This document shows positions 43,050-53,652 of a stretch of 64,000 bases of DNA, piece by piece. The stretch is from positions 2,294,001-2,358,000 of the forward strand of contig JACZZP010000010.1 of assembly GCA_015183035.1 (NCBI GenBank). The letters run 5' to 3'. The stretch's first letter is position 1; the number at the start of each line of letters is the position of its first letter. This stretch comes from Meloidogyne chitwoodi (taxonomy: Eukaryota > Nematoda > Chromadorea > Rhabditida > Meloidogynidae). The position numbers and the translations under genes are program-made. The notes under the pieces were generated by a model that saw nothing but the letters and a program-made list of their open reading frames with translations, was not told the DNA's origin and made no database searches.

Positions 43050-43747
43050 TTACGAAAGTGGCGGCGGAGGTGGTCGATTACTTTCTCCAGATTCTCCAGC
43101 AGTTGAATTTCTCGTTCCACCAGTTACATTAGCTAAATGATCGATGGATGTTGAAGCAACCATTTTTGCCTGTTAAATGTTTTTGTTAAAGAGGAATATT
43201 AAAATTTGAAAAATTAAAACATTGTTAACAGCACTGCCAATCTTCGTTTCAAAAGATTTGAAGAATGATGAGTTACGAATGTCATTAAATTTAGTAGCAA
43301 CAGTTCCTGCAGTTTCACCAACAAATTCACTAGTCTTTTGAAAACTTAAATTTTAGGAATTTTTAATTTTTTGAAAATAAAAATTGAAAGGCATACGCAG
43401 GTGTTTCCTTAACAGTCCGAATTCCTTGAGCCATTTCACTCGTCAACTCATTAAAAGGAGAAATACCCAATTTATGTTTCAAATGGGCCACTTGCTTTTG
43501 ACGTACAGCCAAAACTTGACGAAGTGTGGAAATCTCATCTTCAGTCTAAAAATGAAGAAAAACAAATCCTCTTCGTTTTAAATGTAACAACAACCTTTTT
43601 CAACTCTTCAAGAATCAATTCTCGCTCCGCTTCAGTTAATTGTCCATCACCTGTATTAGCTGTCGGATCATTTGACGCTTAAAAATGATGATTTCTTCAT
43701 ATTTAAAAAAAAAGTTAATTTTTACCTTCAATTCCTGGAGTCGCCAT
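43050..43747 (-). CDS. Tumour protein D52 (TPD52) family protein
   Basis: Small coiled-coil protein linked in animals to vesicle trafficking. The minus-strand exons give MATPGIE, then TEAERELILEELKKTEDEIS, TLRQVLAVRQKQVAHLKHKL, GISPFNELTSEMAQGIRTV, KTSEFVGETAGTVATKFNDI, RNSSFFKSFETKIGSAV, STSIDHLA, and a C-terminus ending RPPPPLS. This matches the TPD52 pattern: an N-terminal coiled coil (ELILEEL..TE.EI..LRQVL..K), then the F-K-SFE-K-GS segment. Start at the ATG at 43747, since the short first exon keeps phase into the next (G/CG split codon for Ala). Length about 165 aa, normal for the nematode orthologue. Confidence 0.88.
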
Positions 43748-44242
43748 TTTTTAGATAGAATTAAATACAATATCAAGCAATCTTAAAAGAATGATAAAGA
43801 TTTTACAAACAATTTTATTTGCCAGCAACTTTTTAAAAGTTTGAGAAAAAGAAAATCTGACAGAGAAGCAAAGAGAGAGATTTAGATTTTTATCGTAATT
43901 TGGCTTTTAAAATGTTAAATGTTGAAATGTCAACAAATATTAAAAATACGTAATATCTAAAATTCTTTTTTAGTAAACAATTCTCTCGTTTTTTCTCATT
44001 ATTTTCTAATCTCTTCGTTTTCACACTGCTAAATCTTTTCAGAAGTTGATAAAAAAGTAAATTAATGTTATTCATTTCTGTTGTGAAGAACTATAATTCG
44101 TAGAGTTTCCCTCGTGTTATTTGGTTTAACATTACTGTTCGACATTTTTGTAACCTTCTAGAAGAACGTTATTTCAAACCATTTTTAATTTTATTTTTCA
44201 TGTTATCATTGATAATTCTTTAATTTTGATTATTTTATAAAG

Positions 44243-47200
44243 ATGATTATTCAAGATGAAAATAGGTTAAAAACATGGATTTCACATATTGTTGAGGATA
44301 TGTATGTTTTTACCTTTTTCAAATTGTAATTTTTAATCATTTTAGAAGTGATGCAGAGCCTGATGCTTTAGCTAAATATGTTATAGCTTTGGTGAAAAAA
44401 CCACTTGCTGAAAATGTTCTCGAGGAATTGTGCTTGGAAAAGCTTTCTGTTTTTCTACAATCTCGTATGATTTTTATTTAAGATACTAGATAATAATTAT
44501 TTTTTCTTAAAGATACTGAACCTTTTGTTACTCAACTTTTTTCAACCTTAAAGTCAGGCAAATATCTTAATCAGCAAGATACTAATAAGGTGGACGAAGA
44601 AAAGGAAGTTGAATATGTTGAGGAACAGAAGGAATATATTAAACAAGAAGAGGATGCAATAACTGCTGAAACTGATGAAGTTTATTTTTCTTAGTTTTAA
44701 GCTAAATATTTTTAGTTGGTTTTGACTGATCCTGAGACTCCAGAACAATCACCAGAACGTGTTGTTGAACAGAAAAAGGAAGACCATCAAAAGAAGAGTC
44801 ATAGATCATCTGGTTATTTTGTATTTTTGTATATAATTTAGCATGTTTATTTAGGACGATTAACTTCATCTAGGTCTCGAGATGATCGTCTTACTGAGAA
44901 ATTTGAGAAAGCTGAAAAATCTTCGCCACGCAGTTGTAATAAGCCAGTTCGTTCGAGCAAGGAATCTACATCAACAACTCGTATAGGAACGAAAGCTCTG
45001 CCTACTTCTACTAATACAACAAATATTTCTACTTCTACTTCAACTACTGCAACAACTACGCGAAGTTCTTTACATCAACAAACAACCATACAGCCGACGG
45101 GTCGTCCTTTCCGTAAAAGAATTTCTCCTCCGCGTTCTAACAGCGCAGAGCGTCGTGGTGGAAGTGGAATGGAACGACGTGCTTCACCCTTACCTAGAAG
45201 AAGAGTTGTAGTTGGAGGAGTGAATAGTGGTGTATCACCACGTGTTAATACTAGGCATCATCGTGAGACAAGGCGGGTGCGTTCAAAGAGCCGTGAGCGC
45301 TCACGATCACCTATGCATGTCAGCAGGTTTTTTAAATATGTATTTAACGTTTTAATTATTTACTTTTTAGAAAGGACAAGCGTTTAGTTGCTGATTTAGA
45401 TTTGCGTTCTTTACGTCGACATCGATGTCGTGATTTCCATGAAAAAGGCTTTTGTATGCGTGGAGATGGTTGTCCATACGATCATGGACCGGTATTTTTA
45501 CTTTTTTTCCTTCAAATATAAATGATTTCAAGGATCCTGTTGTTGTTGATGACTCCGCCTTGGAAAAAATTGTTCGTGCCAGTGGATCTATTTTTGATAC
45601 AAACACTAGTTATGGTGTAAATCCGCCACCGCCTGGACTCGAGGCTCCTAGTACAACTGGAAAGCCTTCAAGTGGTAGTGCAAGTATTTCCGAAGGTTAC
45701 TATTTTCTTTTTGGCTTTTGTTTTTGATTCAAAATGAAAAAATATTTAGGTTATAATCCAGAAGCACCTGCACTCACATCATCTACAGCAATGTCCAGTA
45801 TTGACTTTTCGGTTCCTCCACCTCCATTACCTCATCAGATACGTGCTGCTACATCACTTTCCGCTGCTCACAATCAGCAGCTTATCTACCCGCCTGGTAC
45901 CATTCCTCCGCCACAACAACTTTCTGCGGATGTTAATGCTGTTTCTTTGTTGCCTTCCTCGTTTGGAGGTATCACGACTTCAACAGGCGGTTTTATTCAT
46001 TTTCGTTCAGCACAACTTGGTATGGGTCAAGATTCTTCAGCAGCCGTTACTGCATTAACTGCTTCAACATTACCAGTCCAAACAACTTCAATTTACAATC
46101 AAACAACACTAACTGGCGTTGGACAAAATAATAATAATATGGGAATAACAAATAGTATTGGAGGAATGTTAATGCGTGGAGGTCGTTTTAAACCTTATGG
46201 TTTTCCTGGGAATCGTAATCCAACGTCAAGAAGCCTTTTGGTTTGTTTTTTTATTTAATTATTGACTAAAAAATTATTTTAAGGTGAAAAAAATTCCTCA
46301 AGAATGTAACAAAATTGCACAATTGGACCAACATTTTAGTCGTTTTGGTCAAATTACAAATATACAAGTTCAATACGAAGGTTTGGTTTTAGAATAAAAT
46401 ATTTTTTTAATTAAATAAATTGATTGTTTAGGTCGAACAGACACAGCATTAGTTACTTTTAAAACGCGTCGTGATGCGATTGCTGCTTACAAGTCTGTTG
46501 AACCAATATTGAACAATCGCTTTATTAAAATTTTTTGGCAAAATGATAAAAGTTCAACGACTATTGCTGATGAGAACACTGGAACAGAAAACACAAATCC
46601 AATGACAACAACAACAAGTGGAGGTCCAACTACAACTTTTTCAAGGAATTCAATTCTGCGGCCTCTGGTTTAAAAAATATTTTTTTGTTTATTTTTATTT
46701 GTTTTGAAATTAATAGGGATGCTACAAAAAGACATTTATTAAACCTTTAACAAAATCAGCCTCGACTGAATCAAACATCTCTACAGCTAATGAAGGCGAT
46801 GACGTATTAGAAGAAAAACCAATTGAAACAAGCATAGAACCAACGACCACAATTTCTTCTAATGTTGATTTTAACAGTTTAAAAACAACAACGCAAGCAA
46901 GAAGCAATGCAGGGACTTTAAAATTAGGAAAACGAAAATCATTAGATCGAGGAGATGTTCTTAGTCGACTTAAAGAATTGAAACGAATGAAGACCGATTT
47001 ATATGCTAAACTTGTAGAACAGCAAAAAACACTTCTTGAAAAATTGAAAGGTTTTTTTTCATTATTTTTTTAAATTGTATAAAAAAAATTTTAAGGAACT
47101 GAGGATAAGGAACAACGCAAACGCTTAATAGCACTTATTAAAAAATCGGAAGCCACATCAAAAGGAACAAAAGCTGATTTGGAGCAATTAGCTAATAAAA

Positions 47201-48113
47201 TTAATATTGTACAACAACGTCAAACTGGTAAACAATTGAGAATGACATCAAATCTTGTGTTGACAAATGAGAATGTTAGAGGTGATGGTATTAAATTGGA
47301 AAATTCTTCTGAAAGTTTGTTTTTGTGAAAATTTTAAAGAATAAATGTCTGATTTGTTTATTTTAACATCAAAATTTAAAATATGATAATCAATTTTTTA
47401 AAATTATCTTTATAAAACAATTTATTAAAATTTAATAATCAGCTTCGTTGGGAACTTCGCCTTCTAAATCACCAAATAAAAAATTGTTAAAGTTGTGCCG
47501 TATGGTTTATGTTTTGAATTGTCCACAAGATCAGGCTGAAAAACTAATTGGTTTTTTTATTATTATTTTTATGACTTATTTCTCAATTAAATTTTAGTCT
47601 ATATGGAACAATTTGGAGATCTTTTTGATTATGGTTTGCTTGTTTTTTTAAAATTTATTTAAATTTTTTAAATATAAATTTTGCTTATTTAGATATTAAC
47701 ACTGAGCCTTTGGTCTTTACCTATAAGGATCCACTGTCCGCTCAAAAGGTTTTAGATATTTTAAAATTGTAAAAAAGAATATATTATTTTAGGCGTTAAC
47801 ACACTCAACTACTTCTTCTCCGTTTCCTAATGCGAATATTATTATAGAGTGGGCTCCTGTATCTAAAAGTGTGAGTAATAGTCAATCGATTATTCCAGAT
47901 GGAGAAAGGAAGCCTTCAGTTTGTTTATTTTATTTAAAACAATATTTTATTAAAAAACATTATTTTAAGGAGCAAGTAACTCCAAAGGATTTGCTTGCTT
48001 CTTTAGACTATGATGAAGATGAGGAACACAACGAAGAAGAGGACGATGGTCACAGGAGCGATGGTGAATTTGAAATTGAGGAACTTGATGTTAAGCAACC
48101 AGTTGGTAATTAA
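44243..48113 (+). CDS. rbm-26: RNA-binding protein RBM26/27 homologue
   Basis: Nuclear RNA-processing protein, linked in animals to the poly(A) exosome-targeting pathway. Order: an N-terminal PWI-like domain (MIIQDENRLKTWISHIVEDI, ALAKYVIALVKK, LCLEKLSVFLQ), then an acidic and Ser/Thr-rich stretch, and an Arg/Ser-rich region (RSKSRERSRSP). One CCCH finger (CRDFHEKGFCMRGDGCPYDH) follows, then Pro/Gly-rich sequence and an RRM (46285-46545: KIPQECNKIAQLDQHFSRFG, TDTALVTFKTRRDAIAAYKS). A coiled coil (RLKELKRMKTDLYAKLVEQQ) precedes a second, more degenerate RRM-like part (about 47500-47870) and an acidic tail (EELDVKQPVGN). The start is the ATG right after an acceptor-like TATAAAG, giving the family's exact N-terminus. 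Confidence 0.9.
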
Positions 48114-48983
48114 TTTAGACGAAGAACATTAAAATGAATTAATTTGTGATGTTGACGACTTGAAGATTTAAAAAAAAAATAAAGGTTTGATGATATTATA
48201 AAAAAAATTTATTAAATGGCATTCCTCCTCATCAGAAACTCCTCCAAAGACGCGCAATTTTCGTTTTAAAATTTAGCGTGAAAAATATGTAACTTTTTTT
48301 CTATATTCAAATCCACTAGAATTTTTCATTTTATTTCCTGTTGCCCTTTTTTATCTTTTATTAAATTGTAAATTATATTTTGCTTATTTTTGGCAAAGTT
48401 TTTATAAAAATTGAGAAAATCTGTTTGAAAATTTTTATAAAAAATTTTAAATTAATTTTATTAAATAAGCAAAATATTTTTTATGGAGAATACAAAAAAT
48501 GTCGTCGATTAAATTTGAAATTAATTTTTTAAGAATATAAAAATTTTGGTATTTTAAGAGAATTGTCCAACTTTTGATAAAATACCTTAAAAAATATCGA
48601 CGATATTATTTGTGACTTTTATATATTCTCCCAAAAAATATGAAAAAAATAGCATGTTGCTTTTAATATTAGTTATTATTTTTAAAATGGCTCTATTGTA
48701 AAACAAAATATTAAAAAAAAGAATAAATGTTAAATAATCAAAATAAATAAAAAAAGAGCCTAATTATTTTTTGTTATATCGTTGAAAAAATCAACGTTGA
48801 TATTTTTTATTTTATATAAAATATTTTGATAATTTGTCTAGTCAACACATATAAATTGATTTAAAATAAAGTTTAATTTAAAATATTTTTTTATGTTTTT
48901 TATTTGTATATTTTCCATCAATTATATATTTTATGATTGTTAATAATATAAAACTTGATTAATTTTAGTTATTTATTGCGGAA
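48114..48983. other. Intergenic DNA, rbm-26 to orphan pair
   Basis: AT-rich, no coding signal. Short facing repeats (ATGTCGTCGATT near 48498 and TATCGACGATATT near 48593) suggest a small hairpin or a decayed element. Confidence 0.45.
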
Positions 48984-49677
48984 ATGAGCGATTCTGGTAA
49001 TTCTAGTGCTGATGAACATTATGATTTGACACTTTCTTCTTTAAAAATGAATGAGCTCGTGACACGTATTGAAAGTGGTGGTCGCCGTTTGACTTTGGTA
49101 TATAATTTATTTTTAGTATTTTATTTTTCAGTTAGTTTGTTGGGTTTTAGATATTTTTCATTTTTAGCAATTTTCGTAAGCATACGTTTAATGAGTCTTT
49201 TTCCTTTTATATGATTTTACCTGTTAATAAATTTAAGCTAAATTTGAATATGAAGCGTCGCCCGGATCTTACTTTGTGGAAAGATGGTGATGGAGGGTTT
49301 CCAGACACGGACGCAGAGGTCTTCATCAACGATGCAATTCTAAATAGTAACAGAGAACGTCAAAGAAATCATATGCTTCCCCAATCGCCGGGTAAAGTTG
49401 GTGAGGATAATCGCGCAGTTGAGATGATGGTAATAATTAAATTCTAAAAAACTTTCTTATTTGCAATTTAGGCGTATGTTACTGGAGCTCACGGGAATAA
49501 GGAAGAGCTTTTAATTAAGGTTATTACATTTTTTATTAACTAGTAATTATCCAAAAAACATGTTTCTTTGGAGGATTTAAATTTAGTATCTGTTGAGATT
49601 TGATTTTTAATAAGAATGTTTTAAATTTTATTTTTTAGTACACGCCTGCGGAGGACTATACAATTCGTCGCATCTAG
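48984..49677 (+). CDS. Orphan protein, tandem paralogue A
   Basis: Exon 1 begins MSDSGNSSADEHYDLTLSSL and carries ELVTRIESGGRRLT. Exon 2 (about 49225-49428) has RRPDLTLWKDGDGGFPDTDA and FINDAILNSNRERQRN, then DNRAVEMM. A short exon has AYVTGAHGNKEELLIK. The last exon is YTPAEDYTIRRI-stop. About 125 residues, acidic, with no signal peptide or known domain. Its neighbour at 49918 has the same exon plan and 3' flank, so the pair arose by local duplication. Open frames with mostly conservative changes between the two indicate real genes. Function unknown. Confidence 0.65.
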
Positions 49678-49917
49678 ATGATGATTTGACTTTATATGGC
49701 ATTACAAATATTAATTTAAAATGGGAGATAATTTATTTTGGATATATTTCTTTTTGTGTACCAGTATATTCATTTTCAGACATTTTTACACAATAAATGC
49801 TAAAAAACATATTTTTATTTGTTAAAGCACTTATTAAATGCTATTTTTTCTTCATCTTTTTGTTTTTGTTAATAATATAATTTTCTATTAATTTAATTTT
49901 AGTCATTTATTGTGGAA

Positions 49918-50594
49918 ATGAGCGATTCTGGTCATTCTACTGCTGATGAAACTTATGATTTGACCCTTGAATCTTTAAGTATGAAGGAGTTCTTGGCACG
50001 TATTCAAAGTGGTGGCCGTCGTTTGACTTCGGTATAATTTATTTTTGTAATTTATTTTCTGTTTGATAATTTTCATAATTGTTTAAGTTTAATGAATTTT
50101 GATGGTTTACGTTTTGATCGTTATTTTCATTTATCTACATGTTAATAAATTTAAGTTAGTTTTGCGTACGAGGCATCCTCCGAGTCTTACTTTATGGAAA
50201 GAGGGCGATGGTGGGTTTCCAGACATGACTGCAGATGTCTTCATCAACGATGCAATTCTAAATAGTAACCGAGAACGTCAAAGAAACAATTTGCGTTCCC
50301 AATGGCCTGCTAAAGTTAGTGATAGTAATCGCGCAGTTGAGATGATGGTATTCTTAAAATCATTAAAAATGCTTAATATATATTTGTACTTAGGCTTTTG
50401 TTATTGGGGCTCACGGGTACGAGGAAGAGCTTTTAATTAAGGTTAATACATTTTTTATTTACTAGTAATTATCAAAACTTGTTTATTTTTGGTATTTAAA
50501 TTTCGTTGTGCTTGTAGATTTTATTTAATTAATAAGAATATTTTAAATTTTTTAGTACACACCTGCGAAGGACTATATAACTCGTCGCATCTAG
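49918..50594 (+). CDS. Orphan protein, tandem paralogue B
   Basis: Starts MSDSGHSTADETYDLTLESL and continues FLARIQSGGRRLTS. Exon 2 has HPPSLTLWKEGDGGFPDMTA, then DVFINDAILNSNRERQRNN and SNRAVEMM. Then AFVIGAHGYEEELLIK and YTPAKDYITRRI-stop. The core of exon 2 (FINDAILNSNRERQRN) is identical to paralogue A, while the first exon and linker have diverged. The 3' flanks after the stop also match (GATGATTTGACTT...TATGGCATTA). It lies about 240 bp downstream in the same orientation. I do not recognise the family. Confidence 0.65.
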
Positions 50595-50921
50595 ATGATG
50601 ATTTGACTTATATGGCATTAAAATATTAATTTAAAATGGGAGATAATTTATTTTGTATATATTTCTTTTTGTGTACCAATACATTCATTTTCAGACATTT
50701 TTGCACAATAAATGCTACAAAAAATATTGTTTTATTTATTAGAAGCACTTTTAAATGCTATTTTTTCCTTCATAATTATATAACATACTTTTATTTATTT
50801 CTTCTTCATATCCAAAAGATTGTCTGTTCTACAATTGAGGAGATGTTTTTCTGCCAGTAGAAAATTTACAAAGGTTATTTTAATATTTAGAAATATTGTT
50901 TTATTTTTTTGAATTCTAGAG

Positions 50922-51345
50922 CCACTGTAGGAGAGAGTTCTTGGACTACTAGTGATACTGGTCTTCGTGTCGCTTCTTATCCTGCATATGGGCAGTTTTG
51001 CACACTTGGAGGTTTATATTTTTTAATGTTTTGGTTACTACTAGTGTGAAAATATATTTACAAATTTAGTTGCAATTTCTGCTGGATCAAGATTTGAAGT
51101 TTATTATCCTCCTGGAACTGCTCATTTTGTTGAAAAACTTGCATTTTCGGTTAATATAAATTTTAATTATAATTTCATGTTTAGTTTTTAGTCAACAAAA
51201 AATTTTGAAGACAAGGGGCCAAAACACTCGAATTATTGGAAAAATGTGGTACTTTAGTTGATTTTAAATCTAGTAGAGATACATTTTTTTACGCATCGCA
51301 ATGTTTGTGAGATTCTTCACATCGCAGATTCTGTTTAAGCTATGT
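50922..51345 (+). pseudogene. mppa-1: Fragment of mitochondrial processing peptidase alpha subunit
   Basis: Exon-like pieces read DTGLRVASYPAYGQFCTLG, then VAISAGSRFEVYYPPGTAHF and VEKLAFSSTKNFED. After a frame change comes ELLEKCGTLVDFKSSRDTFF. This matches the N-terminal part of MPP-alpha (LDNGLRVAS...GQFCT.GV.I..GSR.E..Y..G..HFLEKLAF..T..F.....EKNGG...SSRDTF). The frame shifts near 51220, a stop follows at about 51310, and no C-terminal part exists downstream, so it is a truncated duplicate. The introns inside it show it is a DNA copy, not a retrocopy. Confidence 0.75.
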
Positions 51346-51405
51346 CAAAAGGTAATCCATTAAAAAAATTCTCTTTCAAAATAAAAAATGTTTTCCATCG
51401 TTGGA

Positions 51406-51440
51406 GTTCGAACTTGGACCGCCACATACTTATTAGAATA
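51406..51440 (-). pseudogene. tRNA box-B-like remnant
   Basis: Minus strand GGTCCAAGTTCGAACTCCAAC contains a degenerate box B. It lies in the spacer after the MPP-alpha fragment; no box A at the right distance. Confidence 0.25.
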
Positions 51441-51800
51441 AATAAAAAAAGTTCAGACTACTTTTCTGGTAAATCTGCTTTAAAGTGCGAAAAAGTGTAT
51501 ATTATATATCCTTTATAATTTTGAAATGTTTTTTTTTATTTTTGAGTATTTTGTCTCTAATTTTAGTTTGGGTGGTATATAATGGCACATTTCCGTTTTT
51601 TGCTCACACCTGCTTTGTCCAATTTTTTAAATAATTTTTGGTTTATTTATACACTAAAAAAAGAAAGGCTTTAAAAATAACACAAACTTTTAAGTAAAAT
51701 AATAAATTACTAGAATAGTTTGTTCATCTAATTTTTGTTTATATTTTATTTTAATTATACTTTAATTTAGAATGTTCTCAACGGCAACTAAAAATTGAAA

Positions 51801-53167
51801 ATGTCTGACGTTGAGGAATTTGAAGAGATTGAGCGAATTGTACTTGGCTTAGATGAGGTTTTATAAAATTAAATTTAATTAAAATTTTAATATTTTAAGC
51901 CTGATTTTGATCTTTATGATCGTGTTGCATGCTTAGATATGGTCAAAGCTCATCAACTTGAACGTAAACGTAGGCAATTTCATAGTATGGGAAATCTTAG
52001 AGAAGGAGGAACATCTGTAACAACGGGGGAAATGGTTCCAAAGTTTGTTAAATTTTTTAGTTTTTTTTAATAATTTTTAATTGGTCTGTATAAAGAGGAA
52101 AAAAGGGGGGACACAGCTGGAGAATTTTAAACTTGAAAGAGTTTACTAGGAAATTGATTATCCTTTTTTTATAAAAGCATTAAACTCTTAGAAAGTAGTT
52201 TAAAATATTTTTTGTAAATTTATAAAAATCTGAATGTACAACAATACCTCAAAACGAACAGTATCGTTTCGTATGCCTTTGCAACAAAAAGGACGGCATC
52301 AATCACTTTCTGATGTTTTTTTTTATTTTAAATAAATTATTAAACAGAAAAATTAAGGAAACTGATGTAGATTTACCAAAATATCAACGACAAAAATTAT
52401 TTAATTTTAACCAGAATATTTCTTCAACTTATAAGGGTTATAATCGTCAACAAATTGGACTGAAAAAATATCCTCGTGCCTTTTCTGTCGAACCAATGGG
52501 AACAACAGAAGAATTTTTTGATGATGATGATGATTATTTTAATATTATAACAGATTCAAAAATTTCTCCTGTACTTCCAGTTGATGCTCAAACATACAAA
52601 CAATTGAATAGATGTGATTGTTCTCTTTTGCCTAACTGTTCTTTTGGTGATTGTATTCCTTTAAATACATTAAAAGATGATTTTAATGAAAATGAATGGA
52701 AACAACAACAACAAAATAAAAATAAATTATCAAATGATTCTCAAAAAAGAAGTATTAAAACAAAATGTAAAGAAAATATAATTACACAACATCGACTTAG
52801 ACCACCACCTAAACACTTTGTTGGCAGCAATTTATCCTCTCCAGGTCCACAATCGTCGTCTAATCAAAGTCCTTTTCCAGGACATTCTTCTCCTTCTTCA
52901 TTATCAACTAATTCAGAAGCATCTACAGAATCTGCTCCAGCTTCTTTTCTTTTTCGTTTACCTTTAACTATTTCGAAAGTTGGAGGAATTTCTGCTACTG
53001 GTGATTGTGAAGTTCGTGTTGGTAGTAGTTGTGGAAATAGAAAATGTCAAAATAAATTGATGCCTATAAACTTTGCTGAGATGGGTCTATTTGTCGCTCC
53101 TCCTTCAGATACTGATCCAGACGAAGCTTTTGTTGTTGTAGAACGGAGAAAATTGTTTGTAAAATAA
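51801..53167 (+). CDS. Uncharacterised Ser/Asn-rich protein
   Basis: Exon 1 starts MSDVEEFEEIERIVLGLDE and exon 2 has PDFDLYDRVACLDMVKAHQL, ERKRRQFHSMGNL. A third exon near 52236 has KRTVSFRMPLQQKGRHQSLS, and a long last exon (52346-53167) begins KIKETDVDLPKYQRQKLFNF. The last exon contains a Cys-rich CDCSLLPNCSFGDC, a Ser/Pro-rich stretch, then LFRLPLTISKVGGISATGD and GLFVAPPSDTDPDEAFVVVE before the stop. SV-F/S-S patterns (RAFSVEP, RHQSLSD) look like phosphorylatable motifs. I do not recognise the family. The last codons overlap a possible donor (TTT|GTAAAA), so splicing into the Twinkle gene downstream was considered, but the phases do not match. Confidence 0.55.
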
Positions 53168-53652
53168 AAAATGGGAAATTAAAAAAATAAAGTTGAGACT
53201 CTATTTATCTGTTGCAAATCGTCCCGCGACTAACCGGGCGCATTTCCCTCAATATTTTTAATTTAAAAATTTTTTTATACTTTTTTCATTTTGTTACCCA
53301 ATTGGAAGCTTTTTTTCTCCTTTCAGCTTTTATTTTTTTGCACTTCTTTTTATAAAGTTTGGAATTTCGTCTATAGGAAAACTTTAAAAGGAAACAATTA
53401 TTTTTTGGCCTTTTTTCTTTTTATTTTTGACGGGAAGAAAAAAATATAAGGAAGCTATTTTCTCAAAAACACCTCTTTAAATCTTATAAGTATAGTAAAT
53501 TATTGTTGTAAGTACATTTTTTACTATTATATGAAATTATATTTAATAGTCTAAAATGTTCTAAAAAATTGATCATCGTCTCCCCTCTTTTTTCAAATAA
53601 AATTAAACTCCAAAATTGTCAATTTTTCAAAATTTTTATTTCTTTTTTTTCA

